Made by a program: the position numbers and the translations under genes | The notes under the pieces: model-generated | Seen by the model: only the letters and a program-made list of their open reading frames with translations | What the model was told of the DNA's origin: nothing | Database searches by the model: none | Shown: positions 10,895 through 22,910 of the stretch, piece by piece | Layout of the letters: each line of letters starts with the position of its first letter | Position numbering within the stretch: position 1 is the first letter of the stretch | Source of the DNA: Gloeopeniophorella convolvens | Taxonomy: Eukaryota > Basidiomycota > Agaricomycetes > Russulales | DNA length: 64,000 nt | NCBI GenBank assembly: GCA_022496205.1 | Contig: WTXD01000037.1 | Coordinates: 186,001 to 250,000 of the forward strand | Reading direction: 5' to 3'

Positions 10895-11868
10895 AGGAAC
10901 TGAGCTCCCCGTGTCGTCGTTGGGGCCCACTGTCGGATGATAGAGATCACCAAGAACAACGTGGACCAACCTCTTCATACAGAGAGAAAGTACAGCTTTG
11001 TGCAGCTGCATAGCGAGCTCGATCGTAGAGTTCGCGCAGACGTCGGGGATCCATGGACGGACGCCAAAGAGAGGTCTCATGCTGCGCACGACTTCGAACT
11101 TGTCAGCTGGGCGGTGCAGAGGCACCCTCAATGCACCGCACTCTTGTCTGAAGTCTGCACACACAGAGACAGCCAACGCTTTCCCGCAGCTGTCAGAAAG
11201 GTTGACAGGAAACAAGGGGCGTCAGGGAGTACAATGCCCGGTTGACAAAGCCAACCCCGATACGGCTCCGAGAACCAGACGGTAGCTCATAAAGTACCAC
11301 AGGCGGCCCCGGGAAGCAAGGACGTCGACGTAGTCGATCCGCTCGATAGCTGTGCGCGATCGATCGATGTGCGGAAGAGTGTTTGTACTGTGGAGACCCG
11401 ACCGTGACAGACTCACGAGGACGCCGTGAGCAGAGGGCCATTCGTGGGATATAGAAACGGACCAGTGGCACCAGTGGGGTAAGTGTATATGATTGCCGCC
11501 TCTGACCCCGTGAGCACAGAGAATCAGCACCGCGGAGGATAGAGGATGGACAAGGCCATATCGAAGTCGTCCGATTCGATTTTGACACGACTCCCGGTTC
11601 ACCGGAGCTGGCGATAAGCGCTTACATAAACAAGGTTGTTTGGCAAGAGCCTCGGGTCCAAACAAACCGTACCGCGGGCATCTGAAGCGACGATGCGAGC
11701 CACCGCCCAGAGAGTCGATAACGGACAAGTGCGCGCATAGATGAGTAACGCCCTCAAATTTTTCATCATAAGGAGCCGCTCGAGATGCTCAGGAATATAT
11801 ACACGCCGTTCAGTCGATATCTACGACTGTATTGAACATCAGCATCAGAGCTGGAGACTACGTAGATA
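10895..11868. other. Upstream region of second bHLH-like gene
   Basis: It contains an in-frame open extension of the bHLH-like gene to 11215, and sequence from about 11220 that aligns with 8040-8110. The long-form palindrome is at 11634-11668. The rest is featureless spacer up to the 3' end of the next F-box gene. Confidence 0.45.
11634..11668. promoter_or_regulatory. Palindromic element, long form
   Basis: GGTTGTTTGGCAAGAGCC followed by TCGGGTCCAAACAAACC. This is one of the best-conserved long-form copies. It lies 740 bp upstream of the chosen bHLH-like start (420 bp from the alternative start). Confidence 0.5.
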
Positions 11869-13388
11869 CTAAGTCTGATCTCCGTCAGAAGCCTCGCAGC
11901 TTTGCATTCCCAAACTCACGGAGCAGCCGGCCGCCTCACGTGCCACGAGGAACGGCGCGAATATAGTCCGAACAACCCACCAGTCAACGTCCCTCGTGTG
12001 CGAGAAGTCCAGTTCCAATCGGCGTAGCCGAGGGACGACATCCAACGCGTCAGACCGCTCGAGGAACGTGGCGAGAGACCAGGCCGAATCGTACGGTATG
12101 CACAGCGTGGTGATCTCACGGAACGTTTCCAGCGCCACGCGCCAGTCGACGCAGCTCGCTTGAGAGGTTTCAGGGAGCCCTTCGATCTTGATCGCGAGAT
12201 GGCGCACGGCTGAGAACACGGGCGCCACCATGGAACAAAATAAGAGGAGGTCGGGCACCGTTTCGCACGTTTGGAGGTGGAATGTCTGGACGTCTGGATC
12301 AGAAGTACCGCCCACCGCGGCTTCCATGACGGCGAAGGACATATGGTGAGAGATGGTCACTTCCGTGGGCCGCAAGTCTTGCAGTTTGGACATGAACAGG
12401 CTGAGAGACAGCATGGGGGTACTACAAGTGCCAAGCACCAGAAAGAGAAACTTCAGGTGTGGGGCGCTCATTCTGCCTATAAGCATGTCGAGGGTTGAAT
12501 CTATGCCTATAAAATCGAGGGAGTGGAGGTTCGGAAGTAAGATGGGGCGAGCACCCGTGCCTGAGCCTGACCAGTGCTGGACGTCTCTGATCATTCCTCC
12601 GGCGTTGGTACGGAGTATGAAGTTCTCCAGCTGAGGCGTGGACTCCAAGAACTCGAGCAGGCTCCATAGTGTGGGATTGTCGGGTGAGGACTCAGTAAGG
12701 TAGTCGAGTTCTAGTAGGCGAAGGTTGGGGGCAGGGAACAGAAAGAAAGCCGCGCCACATAGCTGGATTGAGCGCAGTCTGGGAGCAGTTTTAGAGAGGA
12801 ATGTAGAGGGAAGAGAAACGAAATAGTCCGCTTTGAGCCACAGCGCCTCGAGGTTTGGAGCTGGCTTCTGCATGGCAGAGCAGATCGCGTACAGGTGATG
12901 GGTTTGCCTCTCCAGAAAGATGTTGACCACTCGGTTGGCTTCGTTGAACGCAGCCAAGGGACCGTGTACGGCTAGCTCAAGGTCGTCATCGTCATCGTCG
13001 TCCCGGCGCCGGTAGTCGATAGTAATTGGTAATGGTAGCCAATGCGCCAACATGTCTGTGACAACTGAGGCCGGATGGACGCAGCGATGCTGAACTTTCA
13101 ACAGACCCAAGTGGTCAATGAGAAGCTGCCTCCAGCGACTGCAGACGTGCGCTAGGCGGTGCCACGGCCACGGCTCACTGGAAAGCACGGTTACACGATG
13201 CGCCAATCGGTAAAGGTCGAAGATCTCCAGAAGCACGTTGCTGGAGACATCGTTGATTCTAGCGATCCCATGCGGTCTGTGGCCGACTAGCATCGGGAGT
13301 TTGAGAGGGTGCCTGCGTCCAAGCTGAGATTCGTACCTGCAATTGCATCTGGGGGGTCCGAGAAACCGGTCAATTCGGTTTCAAGCAT
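11869..13388 (-). CDS. F-box protein with Asp-rich insert
   Basis: Complement(11869..13286, 13337..13388) gives 489 aa. The first exon encodes only 17 residues (METELTGF-like start), and the 50-nt GTACGA..CTAG intron is phase 1. The F-box begins near residue 29 (INDVSSNVLLEIFDLYRL) and is followed by HRLAHVCSRWRQLL. A run of Asp residues (RRRDDDDDDDLEL) interrupts the usual spot after the PLPITIDY motif. The C-terminal 350 residues are leucine-rich and diverge strongly from the other members; the family's VTTLR-type motif survives as ITTLCIPYDSAW. It lacks the usual C-terminal RHDD signature. Substrate unknown. Likely functional by frame integrity. Confidence 0.8.
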
Positions 13389-14087
13389 GACGTTGCGTAG
13401 GGGCGGACGGGAGTTCTACAGATGAGATGTTCGCATGTGCCAAAGACGACGGTGGGGGATGACATGACAGTCCTTATATATTGCTACCCGCTGGCCAGAT
13501 ATTGTTCATTGTTCGTGCCACAGTGGCACATCCGAGCCGCGTGGCTGTGGCAAGTTGGTTGCAAGCCGCTGTGGCAAGAGTGGCGAGAGTATTTGGACAT
13601 GCTTGCGCGTGCTTGGCGACAACAAACACGCCGCCGCTGAGAGCCTCTGCCTCCGACCTCCCCAGACTCGGAAGATATGCGCACAATCAACGAACACATT
13701 TGTACACGCCATAGCGCCATCGCCTAGTCGCTCCGGTTTTCTCCTGAGTGTAATCCCGACTCGTGCAGAAAACGGCCAGGCTTTGAGCCAGGGTGTCGAA
13801 TACTTCTCGTCTGGCCAGGCTTCGACCCCCACTTGACCCTCGCTGTTTTCCAACTCATTGCCTACATCCACTCTCATATCAGGCATATCCACCCTTCCGC
13901 TATTTCTGCAAACGGCTCATCTCTCGACCGCCCGTTACCAATCTGACTCTATAAGCACCAAGAATACATCGTACGTAAACGACATCAAGTACCCCCGCAC
14001 TCTGAAGGGCGTATTTATAGTCATGGATAGTGAAGGCCCCAGCTGCGAAAGCCCTGACCCACTGCGCACGACTCCCGACGTTGCGAA
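13389..14087. other. Divergent promoter region
   Basis: This is the shared upstream region of the minus-strand F-box gene and the plus-strand YciI-like gene. A TATTTATAG box at 14012-14020 lies about 70 bp before the YciI-like start. No gene is seen. Confidence 0.45.
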
Positions 14088-14567
14088 ATGACGAGCACAG
14101 CAACAACGAAGCAGACCTTTGTAGTCTGGGCTCCGGACTACGCCGACGACGGTGCGTTAGCGCGGCGTCTCGCCGTGCGCCCCGCGCATGCGGAGGGCAT
14201 CCATAAGGGGGTCGCGGACGGCTTCATCAGTGCGTGCCGCCACCTTAGTCTTTACGCAGATCGCGAGCGCTGACGCGTACGGTGTCCCGCCCTGCTATGC
14301 TAGAGTACGCCGGTCCGACGCACGCACCCGATTCACCTGCAGATGGGGAGAAGAAGTTGAACGGGAGCCTGCTGGTCGTTGAGGCGGAGAGCGCTGCTGC
14401 TGTCCGCGCCGCGCTGGAGAAGGATCCTTACTGGGACGGGAACGTGGTGCGTCTTCGCTCTGCGTGGCGGGGGATTGCTAATATATGGTCTGGTTCATTG
14501 CACGCGTCAGTGGGACAAGGAGAGGCTGGAGATCAAAGGCATCACAGTGACCGTCAACTCTCATTAG
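14088..14567 (+). CDS. YciI-like (YCII-related domain) small protein
   Basis: Three exons, 14088..14229, 14304..14446 and 14511..14567, give 113 aa. The introns begin GTGCGT and end CTAG and TCAG. The product reads as a complete YCII-related domain: a beta-strand start (TFVVWAPDY), the ALARRLAVRPAHAEGI helix with the family's conserved His, the central SPADGEKKLNGSLLVVEAES strand-helix, then EKDPYWDGNVWDKERLEI. This is the usual length for the fold. The family is small, cytosolic and ferredoxin-like; most members have no proven reaction, although some are linked to aromatic catabolism. The gene ends 87 bp from the facing F-box pseudogene and shows no link to the F-box family. Confidence 0.8.
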
Positions 14568-14654
14568 TCTGTCTGTCAGAATTCAGAGGTGTAAGATCAT
14601 GTTTGGTATGTTTATTTCTGCGATACATGAATATTACAGTGCGATCAAACGTTG

Positions 14655-16220
14655 TCATCCATACACATAGTTCATCTCATCGTGCCGATAGTCCCACTCC
14701 CTACCCTTCAGAATTTCGCGGTTGACGCTCAATCGCCGGCCAGCGCCCAGGCACGAGATGACGAACGGTTTGAACGCATGAGTAATTTGAGATCCTTCGG
14801 CTCCGGTCAGGACATCACCGTCCACCTGCATTATGATCGCGACGAGCTGGGGTAGCAGGCCGGCAGAGTCTGGTTGGCTGAGCGCAGCAGCAACGGGTAG
14901 GATGAAAGGTCCATCCACGAACAAGAGGGTGGCCGAACCGAACGAAGCGAGTATCGCACGCCAGGCTGCGGGACTGGCTGCCTTTCGTTCCTCCTCTGAA
15001 TCCGCGACACTCGAGAGGTGGTGGAATCCAATGACAAGCGTGTCGACCGAGGCAAATATCGGTTTGAAGGCGTCGCAGAGGGAGTCAGTGATGGAATTTT
15101 CCAGGCAGTACGGGTCCTGACGAACGGTCTTGAACGAGATCGTTCCGTGTGTCGGAGGGGTCGAATATGTCTGGAGATGTACAAATTCCTTTGAGAGCCC
15201 TAGGTGAGCCGCCTTCGATCCGAGACGGACGGACTTTGAAAGGAACCGCGTGAGCGACGGGAGAGGAATGATCGTGATCCAATCAGTGAACTCGACATGC
15301 AACCAATCGAGGCACGGAGCGTTGACATAGCTGACCAGCGCCTCCAGGTGGCTGCTCAACCCCGTGAATATGAACCTAGACAGCATTGGGAGAGAAGAAG
15401 GCGATCGAGGTGGATCAATTAGAGGGATGCCGTCGGCGCCACGAACGTCCAGCGCGAGTTCCTCCAACACGGGCATACCGTAGATGCAGCGGCATAGCTC
15501 ATCTAGCCAGAGGCTAAAGAAGTCTGGTTTGACCCCACAGAAGGAGAACTCGAATCACGTGATACTCGGAGGCAGCCTTGGAAGAGAGACGAAGTTATAC
15601 AAATAGAGGTCGCGTAGCTGCATCGAGTGTTCGATTAGAAAGGTGTCCGGGAAAGGCATCCCAGGGGAGGAGGCCTGAAGAAGGAGAGACTTGAGCTCCG
15701 GGGTGGGCTTGGTCGCCACAGAGAAGAGCTTCGCCAGAATCTCAGGCGGCGCGCAGAATTCGATGCTGGAGACCCGGTCTATCCGCCCAAACGAGTACAA
15801 TGCACCTTCGAGGTTCGCAGAAGTCCAGTCTCGATCGTTATTGAGCCAGTATTTGATCCGGAGCGGGAAGGGAGGCGACTGTTCGACGATATCGAAGACA
15901 TTCACGTACGGACTACAGACGATCTCCAGTTCCAGGTGTTTAGGGTACGTGAGGCTGAGCTCCCGCCACCGGTGGCATACGTGCGCTGGGACGACGTGAT
16001 ACCACTGCTTGAAGCCTATGCAGGGGTACGTCCATACTCGGTAAAAGTCGAAGATATTCAGAAGCGCAGAGTCTGTGAGACTGTGGATCTTGACTTTGTG
16101 ACTATAGTCGATGTAACCTTTACGAGGTGTCAGAAGGGGCAGACGTTTCTAATTAGGTCATGACGTACCGTCGTTCTTTGTAACGGGTGGCATCACGGTT
16201 CCCACCTCCGAACTAGACAT
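14655..16220 (-). pseudogene. F-box pseudogene with single TGA
   Basis: Exons complement(14655..16117, 16169..16220) would encode 504 aa. The 17-codon first exon, the phase-1 intron (51 nt) and an intact F-box (IHSLTDSALLNIFDFYR, then VVPAHVCHRWREL) are all present. The only lesion is TGA at 15555-15557 after PPSIT. Beyond it the same frame continues (FEFSFCGVK, then MPVLEELALDV) to the family C-terminus ending HDEMNYVYG. Paralogs have Arg or His at that position, so CGA to TGA is likely. One nonsense base in an otherwise clean gene implies recent loss, a segregating null allele or readthrough. As it stands, only the F-box half plus about 115 residues would be made. Confidence 0.75.
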
Positions 16221-17132
16221 ATATGCGCGTTGACAACCGACTTTGCTAGAGTTCGCACAGAAGCGGGTTGAGAAAGACGTTGTAGGACGCGCGAGCCAAT
16301 ATAGAGTGCAAGCCTAGTGCTGGTGATACTCAGAGCACGAAGTTGAGAGCACGGGCCCGTCCTGGATGAGTACCAGGAACAATGCTACGTTCAAGTACAG
16401 AGAGCAACGACAATATTTGCGCAAGAGTCGAGGTGCACAGGACCGAGAACGACGACCAGCCACGTCGAAAAGGCGACGGAGGAAATTTAAAGACGTGAGA
16501 GAGCAGTGACAATGACATGAAAGGAAGGCCAAGCCACTTCGGAAGCCACCAGGGCGTTGTTTGTCGCCAAACAGCCGCTTCCGTTGTCGCCACGTGCGGG
16601 CGAGCGCTCACATCCGGAGATTCGGAGCGAATCGGACTTGAAGGCACGTGGCGATTCGTAAGCATCGAGCGCCGCTGCACGCGACCTTGCTGGCAGCGCA
16701 CGCCTCAACTTTGAATCAATTCGACTCTAACAAGTCCAACAGTCATCCAACCGTTGACACTGCTTGCAGCGAGTTTCAACATTGTGTCTCACAAAGATTC
16801 ATTAAACAAGATTTAAGGTACGTAGCAGTCATGCATAGCATCCTCGCAGTCGCCCTCCTGACCTTCACGCCAGTTATACAGTATACTCCATGTCCAGGAT
16901 TGGCAACTCGAAGAAGTACCGCTCGGGCGCCAACCCGCAGTCCTCGTCCCAAACATAGTACATGCGGAGCTTGTTATCGCCGCCCCCAAACGTACCTTGG
17001 CTCCCACGTCGTCTCCCCAGACCTCTCACTGGTACTCAGCTCTTCTCGACTCTACGTCACGACTCCCTTCTCAGCGTCTCCCCGAATTTCTTTCCAGTGA
17101 GTTCTGTTGAGCGACGTATAGAAAAGTACGGT
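16221..17132. other. Divergent upstream region of F-box pseudogene and NACHT gene
   Basis: It carries one palindromic element near 16556-16575. An open plus-strand frame at 16648-17100 has no recognisable protein features and I do not call it a gene. Confidence 0.45.
16556..16575. promoter_or_regulatory. Palindromic element, short form
   Basis: GTTGTTTG, a short loop, then CCAAACAGC. It lies 336 bp upstream of the F-box pseudogene and 558 bp upstream of the NACHT gene on the opposite strand, so it could serve either or neither. Confidence 0.4.
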
Positions 17133-20100
17133 ATGGACGCAAGCGACCAGGAGGGGCCAGTCTCGTAAGTAATCGCGGCGCTGATCAAATGGCATGTAGG
17201 CTGACTGGATCTCTCACCAGACCCGAGCAACTTGGATCCAGTGACGTGATCTCTGGGTATGTCCAGTCCGGATTCTACTTTATTCTGCGCTGGAATTTTC
17301 CCACAATAGCCACGTTGGACTAGCCGCACCCGAGGCGCAGAGCACCCGGTTTATGTTGAAGGGTAAGCTTTCAGTTCTCGGTTCGGTCTCAAATTGACCG
17401 TTATCTGTATCTAGTACTCTGGGTAGACGGCCTTCCCCATAGGTCACCCGTAGATATACTCCGAAAGCCATTTAGCCAAGCACTACGATTCTCCATCAGT
17501 GTGACTGATGGAACCACAACGAAGGAGACGCAAGCTGTCAAGAGCAGAAATCAGTCAGTGACGTGGAATGAGGTCCTCGGAAACTTGTAATTTTGTTTGG
17601 TCACCGTGATTCCGATGCTTAGCTCATTTTTGGTTGCCACAGTACCATCGACGGTTCCTCGCATCTTATGCTGCGTCTCTTCGCTAGACGAGAGGGGCGG
17701 AGCGATCTCCTGGGAACGGTCGAGGTGCCGTTCAAGTTCACTCGCTTCACTTCCTTGCATAGTACGTGCCAGCCCCACTGGTTTTTGATTCCTGCGCCGG
17801 GAACCTGAGTGCTCGAATTGTAGCCTTCGACGTCAAGCCTGAGATAGACGCCCTTGCCAAATCTAGACGATCAGTCACTATCCGCGTAGAGATCACGGTC
17901 TCGAAAACGCTTTTTCGTCCGGTCCTGGCAGATAACTCTACTCCCGAACCGGTCCCATCCCATCCTGACACGTTCCCAACCTCAGGACAATTCCCGAACG
18001 GCGCTCCCTCCAGCAACAGCCTACCCGCTCCGACGCTGGAAGACATCTCTCCTGAGACGCATCGAGCTGCCAAGGAAGCTCTGGGTCGCGCGGAAGATAC
18101 GACGAGCCGAATGGTCTCCGCTCCTGGGGTCGTACAGACGGTCGCGAATGGCGCGATCCAGGCCCCAGATCAGCTGTCCCGCACGGGCGATTTCTGCACA
18201 ACCTGGGGAGTCGTGATCGACAAGATCCATGGGGTGATAGATGTGTTAGATAAAATTTCAGAGGTGCGTACCTGGTAACTCTATTCCGTGAATAGAACCA
18301 ACATGCACCGTCCAGCTTCACCCGTACGCGAAGATGGCTTGGAGCATTCTCTCGTTCATCCCAAAGGTGAATTCCAGGCCTCGTCAACTCACGCGCGATT
18401 ATCCCAACCTCCCTTTGTTTAGACTTTCCTGGACCAAGTTGAGCGCGACGACAATGTTCGAAAGTTGCTCCAAGCCATTCACGACGCGTTCGACCTTCTG
18501 GACAACGCACAATTCCTGAAAAATACCTTTCCGAACTCGAAGCAGACCCCGGTGCTCCTGGCGATGATGCGGCATATCTGCGATTGTGCCTACTTCATCC
18601 AAACATACGCAAAGAATGAGCGTTTCCGTGCGTACTGTGACGTCTCAACTTTGTCCGATTGATGCGAACGCGCGGTCCATAGGCGAGCGCCTGTGGAAAA
18701 ATTTGAACAAGAACATCGATGAACAAATTGAAAGCTATCAGTCCACTCTCAAAGGTCTTGAGGGCGAGTTTTTGCGCCACGCTGCTGTCAACACGGAGGC
18801 CACTGTGTTTCAAGTCCGAGACAGCGTCCAACAGATATCTGGTCGACTCGAAGGGATTTTCAGCCATCTGGAAGAAGTCTCAAATGGCATCGCTGACGTT
18901 GGTATGTGCTCCGACCCCGACATTCCGTACGTTACTGATGCCAGATTTACACAGCCTTGGATGTGAGGATCGCAGAAATCCCATACGGACAGGGTTCGCG
19001 GTTCGACCCCAGCAAAGGATGTCTCTCCGGGACGCGGATGAACTTCCTGAATTATATCGCCGATTGGGCGAATAACCCTGATTCCGGACGCACGCTCGTA
19101 CTTTTCGGACAGGCAGGCACCGGCAAGTCGTCCATCGCCCACGAGGTTGCCCGTCGTTTCGAAGACATGGGGCACCTCTGTACTTCATACATCTTTGTTC
19201 GGGGTGGTTCATCCGAGCAGAACTCGCATCTCCTCCTCACGACCCTCGTTCGCGACCTTTGTGACCAGTATCCGTCATTCAGAGCGGCGTTGGGACACGT
19301 AATAAAAAACAACACGTCGCTTCGGCTGGGCGCAACGGATTACAAGACTCTTTTCGAGCATCTGTTACTCGAACCATTCAAGAACCTTCACCTCGCTGGT
19401 CCTATCCTTGTCATTGTCGACGCGCTCGACGAGAGTGGAGACGTATCCGGCAGCCAAGGGCTACATACGTTCCTCGCCGAGCACATATCCCACCTCCCTC
19501 CCAACTTCCGATTCTTCATCACCGCGCGCCCTGAGAGACAGATCGAGCCAGCTTTCCTCCGCGCATCGTCAGCTCAGATCGTGAGCATCAACGACGCCTT
19601 CCTGTCTGCAGACGCAGACAGCGACATACTGGCATATTGCCTGCAACAACTTCCCGGTCGCGACCTTGACGCCAGGAAGCTAGCGGCAAAGGCAGAGCGT
19701 TCATTTCAGTGGGCCGCCGTCGCTTGCAAGTACGTACAAAACGTTCCAGACGGGCTCACCGAAGATGATTGTGTACGCGATCTCCTGCGTCCTGCGACTG
19801 GGAGTGGAATCGGACGAATGGATCCATTGGACACCATTTATCGCACCGTTCTCGCGTCACGCTTCAACCTCACTGATGGCCGTGTACGAAAGCGGTATCG
19901 GTCAGTGATGGGACAGCTCCTTGCCGTATTCGAGCCCCACTCCGCCGACGCTCTCACCTCCTTACGACGATTCGGTCAAGACAACAACGAAGAGGGTGCC
20001 GTACTGAGCGTTGTCGGGGGTCTAGGGTCTCTCCTGACCAATGTTGCGGCGGCCGATCTTTCCCTCCCTGTTGTCCCGTTCCACACATCATTTCGAGATT

Positions 20101-22910
20101 TCCTCACGAACCAAGAGAGGAGTGGTGAATTCTACATTGATATCAAGGATGCGCACCGTCAGCTAGCACATTGCTGCCTTGGATCCATGGAACACTATCT
20201 CAAGGTCAACATCTGCAAACTTCTGACGTCATACGAAACAAACAGCGACATCGCAGATCTTGACGCTCGCATCTCCGAATACATCCCATATGTACTGTTA
20301 TATGGTGGTCGATTTTGGGATTACCACCTGGACCTAATTGACGTAGACCCTACCCTCTTCAACAAAATACGGCTGCTTCTTGAGGTTAACTACTTGCCCT
20401 GGCTTGAGTTCCTCAGCATCATCGGTCATGCTCAGAAAGCAGCTGCACCAGCGCTACTGACTGTGAAAAAGTGGCTGTCCCGAGTTGCAGATGACGTGAG
20501 TAGCTACTCTATCGTCGCCAACGCATTCTTTCTAAGATTTGTGTTATACCAGAATGCAGTGGTGGGGCTGAGTGACTTCACGTTGCTGCTCGACGACGCA
20601 ATCGTGTTCGCACGATACTTTGCGGAGCCGATCGCCCGCAGCGCGCCACACATCTACCTCTCTGCCCTCCCCTTCACGCCGTCCGAGTCTCTCATCTCCT
20701 CCCGATACGCGAGAAGATTCCCAAACGTGCTGTCCTTGAAGCGTGGCAGGTTGTCCAGCTGGCCGACGACCGAAATGGTCATCTCAGCACATGACGACCG
20801 ATGTCTGTCCGTCGCATACTCGCCGGATGGGAAGCGCGTCGCTTCGGGCTCCCGAGACAAGACGGTCCGTGTGCGGGATGCCACCACCGGAAAGCTGGTC
20901 GCAAGGCCATTTCAGGGCCACACCGATGACGTCAACGCGATCGCCTTCTCCCCAGATGGTCTTCACGTCGTCTCGGGCTCGGACGACAGCACCATTCGCA
21001 TCTGGGATTCCAAGACGGGAGAGATGGTGACGGGGCCTTTGGATGGGCATACAGATCGGGTCCTGTCTGTGTCATTCTCTTCCGATGGACAGCGCATCGC
21101 CTCTTGCTCGGCCGACGAGACAATCTGTATTTGGGACGGCAGGTCGGGAGCGCTGGTCGCGGGCCCATTCAAGGGCCACACCAACTCGGTCAGATCCGTT
21201 GCACTCTCACCAGATGGGTCACGCATCGCCTCAGGATCGGCTGACCGTACGGTCTGTGTATGGGACTCCGTGACGGGAGAGCTGGTTGCAGGCCCGTTGC
21301 ATGGGCATACGGATTGGATCTGCTCAGTGGTGTTCTCACCGGATGGCAAGTGCATTGCCTCTGCCTCAGATGACCGCACGATCCGCGTCTGGGACTCCGT
21401 GTCCGGGTCGTCACTTGCGGGGCCATTCGAAGGGCACGCTTACTCGGTCACCACTATCGCGTTTTCGCCAGATGGTAGACATATTGCCTCAGGTTCGGGG
21501 GACAAGACCGTTCGCGTCTGGGACTCCCGCACCGGAGAGACGGTGGCTGGTCCGTTCCATGGCCATACCGGTTGGGTCCGATCTGCTGCGTTTTCGCCGG
21601 ATGGTCGACAAATCGCGTCGGGCTCCAGTGACAACACCATTCGCATCTGGGACCTCCTGGTCGGCACAACAGCGAAAGAGCCCCCTCAAGATCATGCGCA
21701 CACCGGTCCTGTCTACTCCGTCTCGTTCTCGCCTGACGGGAAGTACATTGCCTCGGGATCAGGCGACAAGACGGTTCGTATATGGGACTCCAGGTCCGGG
21801 GAGTTGGTTGTAGGGCCATTCAAAGGGCATACCGACGAGGTCAACTCTGTGGCATTTTCCCCGGACGGACGTCTCATTGCCTCAGGCTCGCACGACAGCA
21901 CAGTTCGCATCTGGGACCGCGGGACGGGAGAGGAGGCGTTGGGGCCGTTGTCCGGACACACACACGCGGTCTTCTCAACCTCATTCTCCCCGGATGGCAA
22001 GTACATCGTCTCGGGCTCAGCAGACAAGACGGTACGCGTTTGGGACTCCGGGTCAGGACAGCTTGCTGTGAGGCCATTGGAGGGACATAGAGACGTCGTG
22101 CGCTCTGTCGCGTTTTCCCCAGACGGTCGGATCATCGCCTCTGGCTCTATTGACAAAATGGTTCGCATCTGGGATGCAAGGACCGGAATGGCCGTGGCCG
22201 GGCCGATTGTCGGGCACACAGACTGGGTTCAGTCTGTGGCGTTCTCCCCTGACAGTTTACGCGTCATGTCAGGGTCGCGGGACGAGCTAATCTGTGTCTG
22301 GGACGCCACGACAGGGTCACTGATTTCGGGGCCATTCAAGGGCCATTCTGAGGAAGTCAACTCGGTTGCATTCTCGTCCGACGGCGAGTACCTCATCTCG
22401 GCATCCATTGACGCAACGATTCGCGCTTGGGACTCCAAGACGGGAGAAAGTGTCGCAGGGCCATTTTGCGGGCACACGGAGCGGGTCTGGTCTGTCGCTT
22501 TCTCGCCAGACCGTCGGTCCATCGCGTCTGGCTCGAATGATGGAGTAATCCGACTCTGGAAGGTAGCCGTCGGAGAGGCGGCTACTGATTCCGCCCGTGG
22601 ACGAGGTCGCCATCCCCCGCCCATCGCAGACCTCGTGAACAGTACCTCTCCCGTATCGTCGTCTGCCCAGTCCGGAACAACCCCCGCAATAAGGGATCTG
22701 GTCGGGTTTGAAGACCAGTCCGTGGTTGGTCGAGACGGCTGGATCCGCGGATCTCGTGGAGAACGTCTGCTGTGGGTCCCGGAGGCACACAGAGTTGGGT
22801 TGTATCGCCCGAGTAGTGATTGGGTCGTAGGCGAAAATCCGACCGAGCTGGACCTCGATCGGTTCGTTCACGGATCGGATTGGGCGAAGTGTTACGCACA
22901 TGGACTCTAG
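17133..22910 (+). CDS. C2-NACHT-WD40 STAND protein (NLR-like, HET-E type architecture)
   Basis: Ten exons: 17133..17164, 17221..17256, 17310..17362, 17415..17586, 17643..17761, 17824..18263, 18316..18366, 18423..18627, 18683..18901, 18955..22910. All phases fit and give about 1760 aa. Residues ~35-135 read as a C2-like domain (KSRNQSVTWNEVL, then GTVEVPFKFTRF). A helical region with HPYAKMAWSIL (~285) follows. The NACHT ATPase has the P-loop GQAGTGKSS (~494-502) and Walker B LVIVDALDE (~594-602). Residues ~1054-1646 hold 14 WD40 repeats of about 43 aa, enough for two propellers. The C-terminus (WVPEAHRVGLYRP, HGSDWAKCYA) matches a tail seen in this family. Fungal relatives control heterokaryon incompatibility and probably innate sensing: the WD repeats bind a ligand and NACHT oligomerises. 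The ligand here is unknown. The small 5' exons are less certain than exon 10. Confidence 0.85.
20788..22569 (+). repeat. 14 tandem WD40 repeats within the NACHT gene
   Basis: These are about 129-bp units, each reading GHTxxVxSVAFSPDGxxIASGSxDxTVRIWDxxTG with small changes. Variation concentrates in the residues after GHT and in the two positions before IWD. Repeat 8 starts AHTG and is preceded by a slightly longer linker, which could mark the boundary between two seven-bladed propellers. Confidence 0.85.

Noticed and set aside
10274..11215. Longer bHLH-like protein starting at 11215
   Set aside because: Similarity to the paralog begins only after the Met at 10894; the extra 107 residues have no counterpart. 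Kept as an alternative start.
16648..17100. 150-aa plus-strand open frame upstream of the NACHT gene
   Set aside because: No domain, signal or paralog, and it sits in a promoter region with stop-rich neighbouring frames.
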